From: Agapetus fuscipes
Lineage: Eukaryota; Arthropoda; Insecta; Trichoptera; Glossosomatidae
Direction: 5' to 3'
DNA length: 64,000 nucleotides
Assembly: GCA_951799405.1 (NCBI GenBank)
Contig: OX637359.1
Coordinates: forward strand, 8,056,201 to 8,120,200
Of this stretch, positions 45,581 to 55,704 are shown one piece after another (positions within the stretch are counted from its first letter, which is position 1; each line of letters begins with the position of its first letter). The notes beneath the pieces are model-generated. The model was given only the letters and a program-made list of their open reading frames with translations, was not told where the DNA came from and searched no databases. The position numbers were made by a program, and so were the translations under genes.

Positions 45581-46044
45581 CAGGGCTCGGCAACCTTTTG
45601 TTGTAAAGGGCCAACATGGGATCACATGGGATCTAGTGCAGGCCGCACTTGGGCAGTGGCGGATCTAACGGGCAACATTTCAGCAAATGCTGACTAGCCC
45701 CCCCCCCTCCTCTCCCCCTGCCGTGCCCCCTGGGGTCCTCTTGTGAGTCATGCATCGTGAACATTAATAAATATACGTACGAACTACAAATGAAATTCAC
45801 TATTGATTCTACCACCTGCCCCTACGCTTGGATCACATGTCATTACCTAAAATATTTGTATCCAAATATTTTAGTTTTAAAAATAAAACGCTTTTTGACC
45901 ATTTTTATGACATTTACTTGTTGTTTTTTTTTCTTTTTTTCATTCCATTATGAATGTGTATGATATTGTCCGGCACGTGCATTGCGGCGAATATCTTGCG
46001 GGCCGCACCAAGACGCCTCAAGGGCCGCAGGTTGCCGACCCATG
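45581..46044. mobile_element. hAT-like MITE, cagggctcggcaacc ends
   Basis: Inverted ends cagggctcggcaacc / ggttgccgacccatg. The 8-bp flanks are only partly alike, so it is older than the one at 17612. A cagtggcggatcta start at 45655 suggests a further truncated element inside. Confidence 0.65.
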
Positions 46045-46487
46045 TTTTAGGGTATTGGACGCTCGTAAACTCATGCTTGAAACCAGTCAACTTGCTCATT
46101 TTTTTCTGTACTTATACGATATTTGTAGGTGTCGTGTAGTGTTGATTTTAAAGTCGTGCGCCATCCACGTGTGCCTCGTCAGCAGAGCTAATATTTGTCT
46201 AACAGTCGAGGGCTGAGCTTGCTTCATATGAACCCAGCACTGCTCTCTCAAGTACCACTGACAAAATGTAAAACCACTTGCGTCTGAATGGAGCCACCGA
46301 CGATTTTAATCTGACGGTCATTTTTGAGATTCAATGCGTTTCTTCCCCCCTTCCTCATTTCTTTGACGATTTCATTTTGACGGACAATTTTGAGATTGAG
46401 TGCCTTTCTTCTGCTGTCCACAGTACCTACCATACAAAGTAACACTGGTCTTCAAAGAACTATTTTTGACAAAATGCAAAACCACTT

Positions 46488-46818
46488 GTCCGGTCGATAG
46501 CTCAGTTGGTAGAGTGCTTGCATTCTACCCCGTGAGCTCGGGTTCGAATCACACCGAGGAGGGTGTCAGAAATGATTTCCTATTTCGGTGTTTATTTCAA
46601 ACCCCATAATAAAAATACCGGCAAGGTTTACTCAGCCTTCACAAGAAATGAGTACCAGCCCCCTCAGGAGCTGGGAAACCCCTACTTCAACTAAAGGGGT
46701 TGGCGTAAGGTCGGCCCCCTTACCTGTAAAAATAAATAGGTTCAACTCGCCACATGCGACCCCTTCGGGGTTAACGCGGCAAGAAGGTACACTATATGTG
46801 TAGCTTAGTTGCGTTTTT
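46488..46818 (+). mobile_element. SINE-A, full length
   Basis: One of the best copies: A and B boxes, body, and 3' end gtagcttagttgcg with a T tail. Confidence 0.88.
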
Positions 46819-47359
46819 TTTATGTAACCAACTATTCGTAGCATCTAAATTAAAAAAAAATACAAATAAATACATATATTTATTAGTAAGTATGGCATTC
46901 AACAAATTGTATTTTGTCGAAAACAATTTTAAAAAACAAGAAGTGACATAGACAACAGTGGCGAAGGGTGGCATACAAGCCCGTTTTCATCGGTTTCCCG
47001 TTTAAAATGAGGCATAAAATGATAAGACGTTCATTATTGAGTGCGTTTCTTCCCCACTCTCCATTCCCATCAATCATTTCAACTCGACGGTCCTAGTTTG
47101 GCAAAATTAACATTTTTGTAGAAATACAAAAAAAAAACAGAATATAGAAATACAGATCGACACATATTTAATCAATAAGATTGCTCAACAATGTTTATTC
47201 AATGATTAGAACAGAAATGATGCGAAAGGAACCTTGAGAATGCCCCGTTCTGAACTGCGCAACTCTGCAAAAGCACCTACAATATTTATTTCACTTAAAA
47301 GGGCTACACTCCTCCCAAAGGGGCATTTGTTGTAAAGTTCTTGTCTTTGATAGACATGA

Positions 47360-47616
47360 CGCACCCTGAGAATGAAAGTGACGTATTTAAAAAAAATTGT
47401 AAAATGACTTACATACATAGAATGACTCAAAAAGGTACAATCTATTGCACTTTTATTAAAAGACAAAGAGACCGAAGTATGCCTCTATCACTCTTTGACC
47501 ATAAATAATCTGTTTTTAAATATAGATGTAATAGAGTGTACCTTTTTGAGTCATTCTATGTCTGTAACTCATTTTACCAAAATTTTGGAATAGGTCACTT
47601 TCATTCTCAAGGTGCG
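47360..47616. mobile_element. MITE with long inverted ends
   Basis: Ends cgcacc, then tgagaatgaaagtgac on both arms; each arm is about 80 bp and includes agaatgactcaaaaaggtac. Confidence 0.75.
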
Positions 47617-47689
47617 ATGAGACGCTTATTCGACGAGATGAAAACAAATTTGGAACATCTTTTCGTGTCTATTACAAAAAATGCATTTT

Positions 47690-47786
47690 TTTGTGAAGGC
47701 TGAGAAAGCTTTGCCGGAGTTTTGATTGTGGACTTGCAATAAACACCTAAACGGGAAATCATTTCTGACACCCTTAAGAATATGTT
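47690..47786 (-). mobile_element. SINE-A fragment
   Basis: Reverse of the central body (gtgaaggctgagaaagc to atttctgacaccctta). Confidence 0.55.
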
Positions 47787-48044
47787 ACATGTTTCCTGAA
47801 AATTTTGTCAAAATCGGATGAGCGGTTTATGAGTCTATAAGGAAAATACATACAAACACGCATCCTTCTTTATAGATATTCCAAACGTTTTTGTCCCCCA
47901 TGTATGATTTCAGGCTCAAGTCGTTTATCATGGTTATTATTTCCAGCTCTAATTCATCGTAATTTTCTATGCCGAAACAGTTTTTGATCTTTTCAGTTTT
48001 CGAAACGACGTGATTTCTTGGAAGGGTGCATCATACGGCCACCG

Positions 48045-48150
48045 GTGAACATAAGCCCTGCAACTTTTGCTGACCTTACTCGAAACAGAGGTGACGTGAA
48101 CCTTTTTTACAGTGTACGGGTCAGTCTCATACCTACTTATAAGCTATGAA
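48045..48150 (-). mobile_element. LINE-A 3' UTR fragment
   Basis: Reverse: cataagccctgcaactttt to ctacttataagc. Confidence 0.55.
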
Positions 48151-48454
48151 ATTATCATCGACCTTTTTTGCCTGACAGTAACTGAAATTTTATTCGGTGT
48201 CACAATCGTGTTATGCTTCGTGTTACAGTAATATATATGAGGTCGGAACGGTGCTAGAGTGTTCATAGTTCCTGTTTATTTTACTCGTTAGCGACTGCGT
48301 ACGAAAAATTCTATCAAAATGTACGCAATACGTGCCAAGTATGTAAAGAATATACTCAAACATACTTGATTATATTTAATTAAAAAATATTCCGGAATTT
48401 CTGAATGGAGTCGGATCAAAAAAGCTTGAAGAAAAAAAGTGACATCATTCAACA

Positions 48455-48600
48455 TCGGCTGAGTTCCTTTGTTCCACTATTGTTCTCTCCTTGCATACAT
48501 CTTTCATATCTTCGACATTCATCACTCTTTTCATGCTTTCTCGTTTCTTTTCGGACTAGATATTCATTCTCAATCTCACTTATTTGATTAATCCATTATT
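48455..48600 (-). mobile_element. LINE-B 3' fragment
   Basis: Reverse of the ORF end (cttgcatacatctttcatat). Confidence 0.4.
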
Positions 48601-48617
48601 TCCTCAGTCTACCTCTT

Positions 48618-48845
48618 TCATTGACTTATAGGTTGGTATGAGGCTGACCACCCATACTGTAAATAAATGGTTGACTTTGCCTACGTCACCCCTGTTTCAG
48701 GTCGGCAAGAGTTGCAGGGCTTATTATGTTCATTTGAGATTAGGTTTTTATGTTGTTAGTCCACATGCGGCACGTGTGAGCGCGAATTTATACTTGACTG
48801 CTTGTGGGATTGCATTTTTTATGAATCTTAAATGTAATATAACCT
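48618..48845 (+). mobile_element. LINE-A 3' UTR copy
   Basis: Starts ttgacttataggttggtatg, nearly complete. Confidence 0.7.
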
Positions 48846-48851
48846 ATTGAA

Positions 48852-48915
48852 AAAGTCTTCGATGATAACGCAGCAAGAAGTTACACTATTTGTGTAGCTT
48901 AGTTGCGTTGCATTA
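48852..48915 (+). mobile_element. SINE-A tail
   Basis: Only the last 60 bases (gcaagaagttacactatttg). Confidence 0.6.
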
Positions 48916-48919
48916 AATA

Positions 48920-49350
48920 AAATAAATTAATTATTTTTTGTGAAAATACCTGTTTCTGGTCAGGCAAAAATAAAGTGATGAATCGCATTCCTTTTCACGA
49001 TCGTTTTTTAAAAAAAATACAATAATCTTATAGTAGTTGGTATTAGGACTGCATGTACTGATAGAGGACATTTTTATAACATGCATTTCTCTTCTATTTT
49101 GTCCTCCTATTTCTTTATTTAACGCATGTGAACACAGTGTTTTTTTACTCACCATATTATTATGTACTGTGTTTCTCAGTATACTCTGTTCGAAATGAAT
49201 TTAAAATCGTCTTATTTGTAATTATTATTTTTGTAAAAATAAAATATTTTAATGTAAGTCAGAAAGTTAGAAAGGCACAGAAAGGATTGGAGGAGGCCTA
49301 CGACTAAGAAGTCTTGAAGAAGAAAAATATGTTAGAATGTTTTAATATTA
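48920..49350. other. unassigned sequence
   Basis: AT-rich, with no repeat or exon recognised. Confidence 0.5.
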
Positions 49351-49354
49351 GGGA

Positions 49355-49446
49355 GATTTATTTGGAAAGCGCTGGTTTTGTGTGAGCCTTCTGCGAGCTT
49401 GGTGTTCGCTTTAGAAGAAGTGCCATTTCTCAAGCAAGACCCAGAA
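49355..49446 (-). mobile_element. SINE-B fragment abutting a MITE end
   Basis: It runs from tttatttggaaagcgctgg to caagacccag, where the MITE end aagcgctattctgctaaat begins. Confidence 0.55.
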
Positions 49447-49674
49447 GCGCTATTCTGCTAAATTTTTTACACTTTGGATATCAATCCAAGTCGGAGCGTT
49501 AACCACTTGTCTACAGATTGGTATAATAGTAAATGTAATGTTACCTTAATGTGTAGCTTAGTTGCGTAGTTGTGTTTATACTTGTGGCTTTGAAAATTAA
49601 AATAAGATTCATAAAAATATGGGTTTTGGGGATATCATGTCTCCAAAATGAGCCATGAATAGATGAAACGCAAC

Positions 49675-49930
49675 GCAACGCAACTAAGCTACACATATAG
49701 TGTAACTTCTTGCCTGCGTTCTCCCCGAAGGAGTCGCATGTGGCGATTCAGGACCTATTAATTTTTACAGGTAAGGGGGCCGGCCTTACACCAACAACCT
49801 CAGTTGAAGCGGGGGTTTCCCAGCTCCCATGAGGGCTGGTTCTCATTTATTGTGAAGGCTGAGTAAACCTTGAGATCGAACCCTTGCTCTCGGCATGGAA
49901 TGCAAGCATTCTACCAATTGAGCTATCGAC
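49675..49930 (-). mobile_element. SINE-A
   Basis: From gcaacgcaactaagctacac to the head tctaccaattgagctatcgac, reverse. Confidence 0.8.
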
Positions 49931-50167
49931 CTTTTTACGAGCTTGGTCGTCGTCGCTACAAAGCGCCAATTCTCAGCAAGACCCAGTTGCTGTAAGGCTG
50001 GATGGACCTTTGGTGACCGGTCATTGGTAAAGGTTTATGAATTTTTCAACCCAGCGAAGAGCAAATTTGAAACTATAAATTGTATTTTTTGTGCTCCGCC
50101 GGGAATCGAACCCACAACCTTCCCATTTAGAATCCGAAGTGTTACCACTGAACTACGCACCGGTCAG
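49930..50167 (-). mobile_element. SINE-B, 3' truncated
   Basis: It carries the head, B box and central body in reverse orientation and joins a SINE-A copy at 49675-49930. Confidence 0.75.
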
Positions 50168-50990
50168 ATGAAAGAGATGCCAGTAGGTTAACGCTAAGCT
50201 GGAAGACCTCCGAAAATGTGGAAAGATAGCTGGATATCCTTATCTCAGGATTCATGAGCCGATGTGAAGTATTTTTACTCGCAGTGAACAGGAAGATACT
50301 CTATAAGTTGAGACAGTATTTTTTATACTAACCGAACATAGTATATCTGGCCAGACAAATCAGGAGTTGTTTTTATGCATCGTTTGTATGGAGCGTCACC
50401 CCTCTGGCGTTTTCTTTTCTATCCATTTGTCTTTTATTTATTTTTTAGTGTCTTTTTCCTTTTACATGTTTATGGGAGAGATGCCAGTGGAGAAATTATT
50501 TCTAGCAACGACAAAGATGGTTCTAATTTGAACCAAATGTGAAGCCAGCAAAATAAAGTAGAGTAACTTTGACGTCATTTCACTTGGAATCCCTGCAGAG
50601 TTTCTTCCATACTTTTCGAAAGAAATATTTGAATCGGGATAATAATGTTTTTGCCTTTTAAAATGATAATATACGTTCTTATACATAGGTTCTTATATCA
50701 TGCATAAAAGACATCAACGGACGGTCATTTAGCAAAAACAAATAAATCAATGCCATGATTACAATTTAATCGCCTGGAACCAAAGGCGACAATCTATGCT
50801 ACTCGTATCACACATAATGTAATTTTCTGTGTGTTCATATATTTATCTATATCTATCTATAATCTATAATGTAAGTTGCAAGGATATATTCATTCAAAGC
50901 TCTCAGATGTATGCCCACAAACAAACACGTGTAGTTCGCGCTCACAAATGCTGATTGTGTACTTACAAATAAAATCCAAACTCAAATGAA

Positions 50991-51273
50991 TGTAAAGGAA
51001 CTACAACTACGTATTAAGCTCCTTTAATAGGTATTCTTGTTTATTTGTAGCGCTCGGTCGGCACTCAGGTATTTACCTACTTTCTGGTGAACAGCCATTA
51101 GCCATTTTGCCGGACGGTGCGCGTGCAAGTCGATAAGATTGTAAAAAGAATTAAACGACGTGATTGTAGTTTCCTATAAATAATAAGCAACTTCAACTGT
51201 CTTAAATTCTAAACAAATATATGTTTTCATAAAATTAAAGTTATTTAATTTATCTATAATTTACAATCTTACA
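50991..51273 (+). repeat. 5' LTR
   Basis: It starts TGTAAAGGAAC and ends CAATCTTACA. A TATA-like tataaataa lies at 51175-51183. The segment attgtagttt at 51163-51172 is the reverse complement of the first ten interior bases. Confidence 0.95.
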
Positions 51274-51284
51274 AAACTACAATT
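51274..51284 (+). other. primer-binding site, possibly self-primed
   Basis: The bases right after the 5' LTR are aaactacaatt. They do not begin TGG, as most tRNA-primed sites do. They pair with LTR positions 51162-51172 (ten Watson-Crick pairs plus one G-U), the geometry of Tf1-type self-priming. The TATA-like box lies downstream of the would-be primer, which argues against it unless transcription starts near 51162. Confidence 0.45.
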
Positions 51285-51293
51285 TCGATTAAA

Positions 51294-51677
51294 ATGAATA
51301 AACTACGGTTTAAATTTGTCGTATTGGGGTCCACGGATGGCAAAACTAATGTGATATGCATAACCTCAATTGAAACACCGATCGGAGGTGTTTTTGAAAT
51401 CCCAGATGATTTAAAGCCAGTAAGTAAACATACTGCCATATACTCCTCAGATATATTTACAAAAATAAAAAAATCACTAAAAAAAAGGCATGAAGTGCGC
51501 TCTATATGGATTCCTGTAAATGCAGAGTTGAGGAAAGTATATCTGGATGACGGAGACAACTTACAATTTGGTGAGCAATATTTAAATGAAATTACAGAAG
51601 AAAACAAAAGGTTTGATAACACTGAAAATAAAAATCTACAATATAGAAAAAAATATGGATGTATTTGTAGTAGATAA
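51294..51677 (+). CDS. LTR element ORF1, 127 residues, unrecognised
   Basis: The ATG lies 21 bases after the LTR. The product is a mixed basic/acidic protein of 127 residues. I see no zinc knuckle, no capsid major-homology region and no Asp-Thr/Ser-Gly protease site, so it is neither a normal gag nor a complete protease. The last 92 bases overlap the pol frame, which is shifted +1. The overlap contains a run of seven A (51647-51653), where a one-base length change or ribosomal slippage could link the frames. It may be what remains after a gag deletion, or a family-specific leader protein. Confidence 0.6.
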   Translation: MNKLRFKFVVLGSTDGKTNVICITSIETPIGGVFEIPDDLKPVSKHTAIYSSDIFTKIKKSLKKRHEVRSIWIPVNAELRKVYLDDGDNLQFGEQYLNEITEENKRFDNTENKNLQYRKKYGCICSR

Positions 51678-54498
51678 TGAAAATTTTGATTACGATTTTC
51701 TAATTGGTTTGGATTGTATCAAAAATTTCAGATTAATCCAAAACGAAGAATTACAAATTATCCAATCTAACAAATCAGAAGAAGACAAGATGAGCATAAA
51801 AGAAGAATCACATATTCTACATTCTGAAGAACAAGAAACAAAACACATACACAAATGTGAAATAAATTTCAATGAACACATAAAAGAAGGGGATTTCAAA
51901 GTAAGTAAATTAGACATTGAACAAAAATCAGAAATTTTCAAACTAATAGATACTTACAAATCAATATTTGCAAAAGATAAATATGACATTGGAACGGTCA
52001 GAGAATATGAAGCACGTATTGATCTACTTATGGACAAATATTGTTGTAAAAGGCCCTACAGATGTTCAATTGAAGACAAAAAAGAAATAGAAGAACAAGT
52101 GGCAAAGTTACTAGACAAAAAGCTTATAGAGGAATCTTATAGTCCATTTGCGGCACCAGTAACGTTAGCTTTCAAAAAAGAAGACAACAAAAAATCAAGA
52201 TTATGCATAGACTTTAGAGATTTAAACAAAATAGTGGTACCTCAAGCGCAACCATTTCCACTGATCGACGACTTAGTGATTAAGACAAGAAACTCATCAT
52301 ATTTTACAACGCTAGACATCAATTCAGCCTTTTGGTCAATCCCGCTGAAAATTGAAGACAGGAAAAAAACTGCATTTGTGACGCAGGACGGGCATTATCA
52401 ATGGACGTGTTTACCTTTTGGGTTAAAAACATCACCAGCTATTTTTCAAAGGATACTAGGTAACATTTTAAGAAAATATAAGCTTACTGATTATGCAGTT
52501 AACTACATAGATGATATCCTAGTATTTTCCAAGACTTTTTCCGAGCACATTATCCATCTCACACAATTGTTAGAAGCTATAAAAAGTGAAGGTTTTAGAT
52601 TAAAATTTACAAAGTGTACATTTGCTGCAGACTCAGTGAAATATCTCGGTCACATAATACACAATAATACAGTACGACCAATAAGAGATAATCTTGTTTC
52701 TATAAAAGAATTCTCCACACCGAAAACTCAGAAAAATGTTAGACAATTTTTGGGAAAAATTAATTTCTATCATGAATATATACCTAAAAGTGCGGTAATT
52801 TTAGAACCTCTTCATAATTTACTTAGAAAAAATCAGAAATTTAATTGGTCTGCAGATTGTCAAAATTCTTTTGAACAAGTTAAGAACTTATTATGCTCTC
52901 AGCCAATATTAGAAATATTTGATCAGAATTTGCCAATAAATATTTACACCGATGCATCCTTAGAAGGTATTGGAGCAGTGCTAAAGCAAACACAACCAAA
53001 TGGAAAAAACAAACCAGTGGCATACTTTTCAAAAAAATTGAATCAGCTACAAAAGAAAAAGAAAGCTGTTTATTTAGAATGCTTAGCTATTAAAGAAGCA
53101 ATAAGATATTGGCAATACTGGTTAATAGGTAAATCATTTACAGTATATTCAGACCATAAACCATTGGAAAATTTAAATATTAAAGCTAGGACAGATGACG
53201 AGTTAGGAGATTTGACATATTATTTATCACAGTATGATTTTAAAATAAAATATGCTCCAGGAAAAGAAAATTTAGAAGCAGACTGTTTAAGTAGGAACCC
53301 AGTACTGGATGCAGACAATGATACTGATGAACAATTACAAATTGTAAACATGATCAATTTAAATGATATCGTTACAGATCAGAAAAACAATGAACATGTA
53401 CAAACAAATAAAACAAAACTATTATTCAAACACAATGTTTACTATAAAAATCTTAGAAAATGTGAAAAAATTATTTTATCAGAGAATTTCAGTAAAAAAC
53501 TTAGTAAAAATGTGCACGAAAACATGTGTCATTTAGGAGAAAAACAAATGCAAAACAAAATTAGTACAGTTTATACAGCAAAAAATTTAACAATAAATAT
53601 TAAAAGACATTGTAAAAGCTGTGAGATATGTATAAAGAATAAAAAGAGAGGGCAAAACAAGTATGGTCTGATGTCACATTTAGGCCCTGCCACAAAACCT
53701 TTTGAAATAGTGTCAATAGACACGATTGGAGGTTTTGGAGGCTCACGATCAACTAAAAGATATTTACATCTTCTAGTAGACCATTTTACACGATACGCTT
53801 ATATTGTTACCTCTAAAACACAAAATGCTAATGATTTTATTAAACTAGTCAATAATGTAATAGATTCGAATACAATTGGAATGCTCCTTGCCGACCAATA
53901 TCCGGGTATAAACTCGAAAGAATTCAAAAATTTTTGTAATAAAAATTCAATAACAATGATTTTTACTGCAGTGAACGCCCCGTTTTCTAACGGTTTAAAT
54001 GAAAGACTCAATCAAACATTAGTCAACAAAATCAGATGTAAAATCAATGAAAAAAGTCAAAGAACAGCATGGACAACCATAGCTCATCAATGTGTAGATA
54101 AATATAATATGACAGAACATACAATTACGGGGTTTGCACCAAAATACCTCATGGATGGTACAGATGTTTCACTTTTGCCAAATGAACTTAAAATAAATAA
54201 AACAAAAGATGATTGGATTAGGGATAGAAAAATAGCATTAAACAATTCTATAAAGTCACATAATTACAATACACAGATTTTTAATAAAAATAGAACTCAA
54301 TTTAATTTTGATGAAGGGGATATGGTGTATGTAGAGAATGGGAACCAATTAAATAGAAATAAATTAGATGAGCTGAGAATTGGTCCATTTCAAATTACTC
54401 AGAAGATTTCAAATTCAATTTATGAAATAAATACAGGACATAAAAAAATGGAGTCAAATCTCTTCCATATTACAAAACTCATACCAATTCTCATATAA
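51586..54498 (+). CDS. pol: LTR element pol: protease end, reverse transcriptase, RNase H, integrase
   Basis: An intact 970-residue frame. Near residues 40-50, DFLIGLDCI resembles the C-terminal strand of a retroviral-type protease whose active-site part is missing. The reverse transcriptase lies at about 130-365, with FTTLDINSAFWSIPL, LPFGLKTSPAIFQ and the catalytic YIDD at 307-310. RNase H starts near 445 with YTDAS (Asp456) and contains SDHKPLENL. The integrase has an HHCC zinc finger (His644, His649, Cys676, Cys679), the catalytic triad Asp712, Asp770, Glu806 with 35-residue D-E spacing, and a C-terminal RIGPFQI module near 933. No stop or frameshift is seen. The first Met is only the first available one; translation may arrive from ORF1. 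Confidence 0.92.
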   Translation: MKLQKKTKGLITLKIKIYNIEKNMDVFVVDNENFDYDFLIGLDCIKNFRLIQNEELQIIQSNKSEEDKMSIKEESHILHSEEQETKHIHKCEINFNEHIKEGDFKVSKLDIEQKSEIFKLIDTYKSIFAKDKYDIGTVREYEARIDLLMDKYCCKRPYRCSIEDKKEIEEQVAKLLDKKLIEESYSPFAAPVTLAFKKEDNKKSRLCIDFRDLNKIVVPQAQPFPLIDDLVIKTRNSSYFTTLDINSAFWSIPLKIEDRKKTAFVTQDGHYQWTCLPFGLKTSPAIFQRILGNILRKYKLTDYAVNYIDDILVFSKTFSEHIIHLTQLLEAIKSEGFRLKFTKCTFAADSVKYLGHIIHNNTVRPIRDNLVSIKEFSTPKTQKNVRQFLGKINFYHEYIPKSAVILEPLHNLLRKNQKFNWSADCQNSFEQVKNLLCSQPILEIFDQNLPINIYTDASLEGIGAVLKQTQPNGKNKPVAYFSKKLNQLQKKKKAVYLECLAIKEAIRYWQYWLIGKSFTVYSDHKPLENLNIKARTDDELGDLTYYLSQYDFKIKYAPGKENLEADCLSRNPVLDADNDTDEQLQIVNMINLNDIVTDQKNNEHVQTNKTKLLFKHNVYYKNLRKCEKIILSENFSKKLSKNVHENMCHLGEKQMQNKISTVYTAKNLTINIKRHCKSCEICIKNKKRGQNKYGLMSHLGPATKPFEIVSIDTIGGFGGSRSTKRYLHLLVDHFTRYAYIVTSKTQNANDFIKLVNNVIDSNTIGMLLADQYPGINSKEFKNFCNKNSITMIFTAVNAPFSNGLNERLNQTLVNKIRCKINEKSQRTAWTTIAHQCVDKYNMTEHTITGFAPKYLMDGTDVSLLPNELKINKTKDDWIRDRKIALNNSIKSHNYNTQIFNKNRTQFNFDEGDMVYVENGNQLNRNKLDELRIGPFQITQKISNSIYEINTGHKKMESNLFHITKLIPILI

Positions 54499-54534
54499 AA
54501 AAAAAAAAAAAAAAAAACAACAACAACAACAACT
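54496..54534 (+). repeat. A tract plus (CAA)n after pol
   Basis: The pol stop TAA is the start of a run of about 22 A, followed by CAA triplets, all inside the element. Confidence 0.85.
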
Positions 54535-54640
54535 TATACTTTACTTATATACAATAACTAAACAATTTATACATATTTAAGTTATATTACTCTATTACTT
54601 ATGTTTGCTTAAGAGAAAATTTTGAGGAAAATTTTCTTTT

Positions 54641-54652
54641 GAAGGAGGGAGA
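54641..54652 (+). other. polypurine tract of the LTR element
   Basis: Twelve purines (gaaggagggaga) directly abut the 3' LTR, the expected plus-strand primer position. Confidence 0.85.
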
Positions 54653-54935
54653 TGTAAAGGAACTACAACTACGTATTAAGCTCCTTTAATAGGTATTCTT
54701 GTTTATTTGTAGCGCTCGGTCGGCACTCAGGTATTTACCTACTTTCTGGTGAACAGCCATTAGCCATTTTGCCGGACGGTGCGCGTGCAAGTCGATAAGA
54801 TTGTAAAAAGAATTAAACGACGTGATTGTAGTTTCCTATAAATAATAAGCAACTTCAACTGTCTTAAATTCTAAACAAATATATGTTTTCATAAAATTAA
54901 AGTTATTTAATTTATCTATAATTTACAATCTTACA
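54653..54935 (+). repeat. 3' LTR
   Basis: Same length as the 5' LTR, with no difference found by direct comparison. It is followed by the TGAA target duplicate and the second half of the interrupted LINE-A copy. Confidence 0.95.
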
Positions 54936-55099
54936 TGAATATAAGCCCTGCAACTCTTGCCGACATTCCCTGAAACAGGGGTGACATTGGCAAAGTGAAC
55001 CATTTTTTACAGTATGGGTGGTCAGCCTCATACCAACCTATAATCCCACTTTCAAAAATTATCTTACATTGCCGTTTTTCACTAATTTCCTTTTTCAGC

Positions 55100-55352
55100 T
55101 GATAGGTTGGTATGAGGTTGACCACCCATACTGTAAAAAAAGGTTCACTTTGCCAATGTCACCTCTGTTTCAGGGAAGGTCGGCAAGAGTTGCAGGGCTT
55201 ATGTTCATTTGAGATTGGGTTTTTTATATTGTAGGCCCACATGCGGCATGTGTGAGCGCGAAATTATGCGTGTCTGCTTGTGGGAATGGATTTAATATGA
55301 ATCTCAAATGATACATATCTTTGCAGCTTAGATTTAGATTTAGATTTAGACC
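55100..55352 (+). mobile_element. LINE-A 3' UTR copy
   Basis: A well-preserved copy (cccacatgcggcatgtgtga) with an agattt tail; inverted relative to the neighbour at 54936-55045. Confidence 0.75.
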
Positions 55353-55429
55353 TTTCCCGTTATCGTGTCCTTGTACTGTGATCTCCAAGAGTTTTTAGTG
55401 GGCCAGTGGTCAGTGGACCTATATACTTT

Positions 55430-55622
55430 CACAGGTAAGGGGATTAGCCTTGCTCCAACTTATTTTTTTCATTTTATTCTCTGTTCTCGAATGACAAGGC
55501 TATCATTTCTTGAGATCTTTAACTATATCTAAGCATTGTCGTTACTAAGATTCACCGAAACGGGAAATCATGTGTAACACTTTCGGTGAAATCGAACCCT
55601 AGCCCTTTTGTATTGAACGCTA
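55430..55622 (-). mobile_element. SINE-A remnant
   Basis: Reverse body pieces (tttcacaggtaagggg, ccgaaacgggaaatca) with an insert of unknown sequence. Confidence 0.5.
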
Positions 55623-55704
55623 CCTAAATTGTTTTTTTTTATGAAAAATGAGTAAACCTTTCAGGCACTATATATTTTAAAATAACCTTGTATTCGATTC
55701 AAGA

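Larger units (their letters stand above)
50991..54935 (+). mobile_element. Ty3/gypsy LTR retrotransposon, 3945 bp, young, no visible gag
   Basis: Two 283-bp LTRs (TGT...ACA), identical by eye, flank a 3379-bp interior. The 4-bp target duplication TGAA lies at 50987-50990 and 54936-54939. The element interrupts a minus-strand LINE-A 3' UTR copy whose halves rejoin cleanly. A polypurine tract abuts the 3' LTR. The order RT-RNase H-integrase, with a GPF motif after the integrase core, places it in Ty3/gypsy. Identical LTRs imply recent insertion. The interior is about 1 kb shorter than a typical gag-pol element and has no CCHC knuckle. Confidence 0.95.
50855..55045 (-). mobile_element. LINE-A 3' UTR split by the LTR element
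   Basis: Halves 50855-50990 and 54936-55045 are continuous once the LTR element and one TGAA are removed. Confidence 0.8.

Noticed and set aside
45581..46044. Possible host gene from several open frames
   Set aside because: The frames lie inside a hAT-like MITE with inverted ends and have no recognisable domain.
51690..51941. Minus-strand frames across the LTR element
   Set aside because: Shadows of the pol frame.
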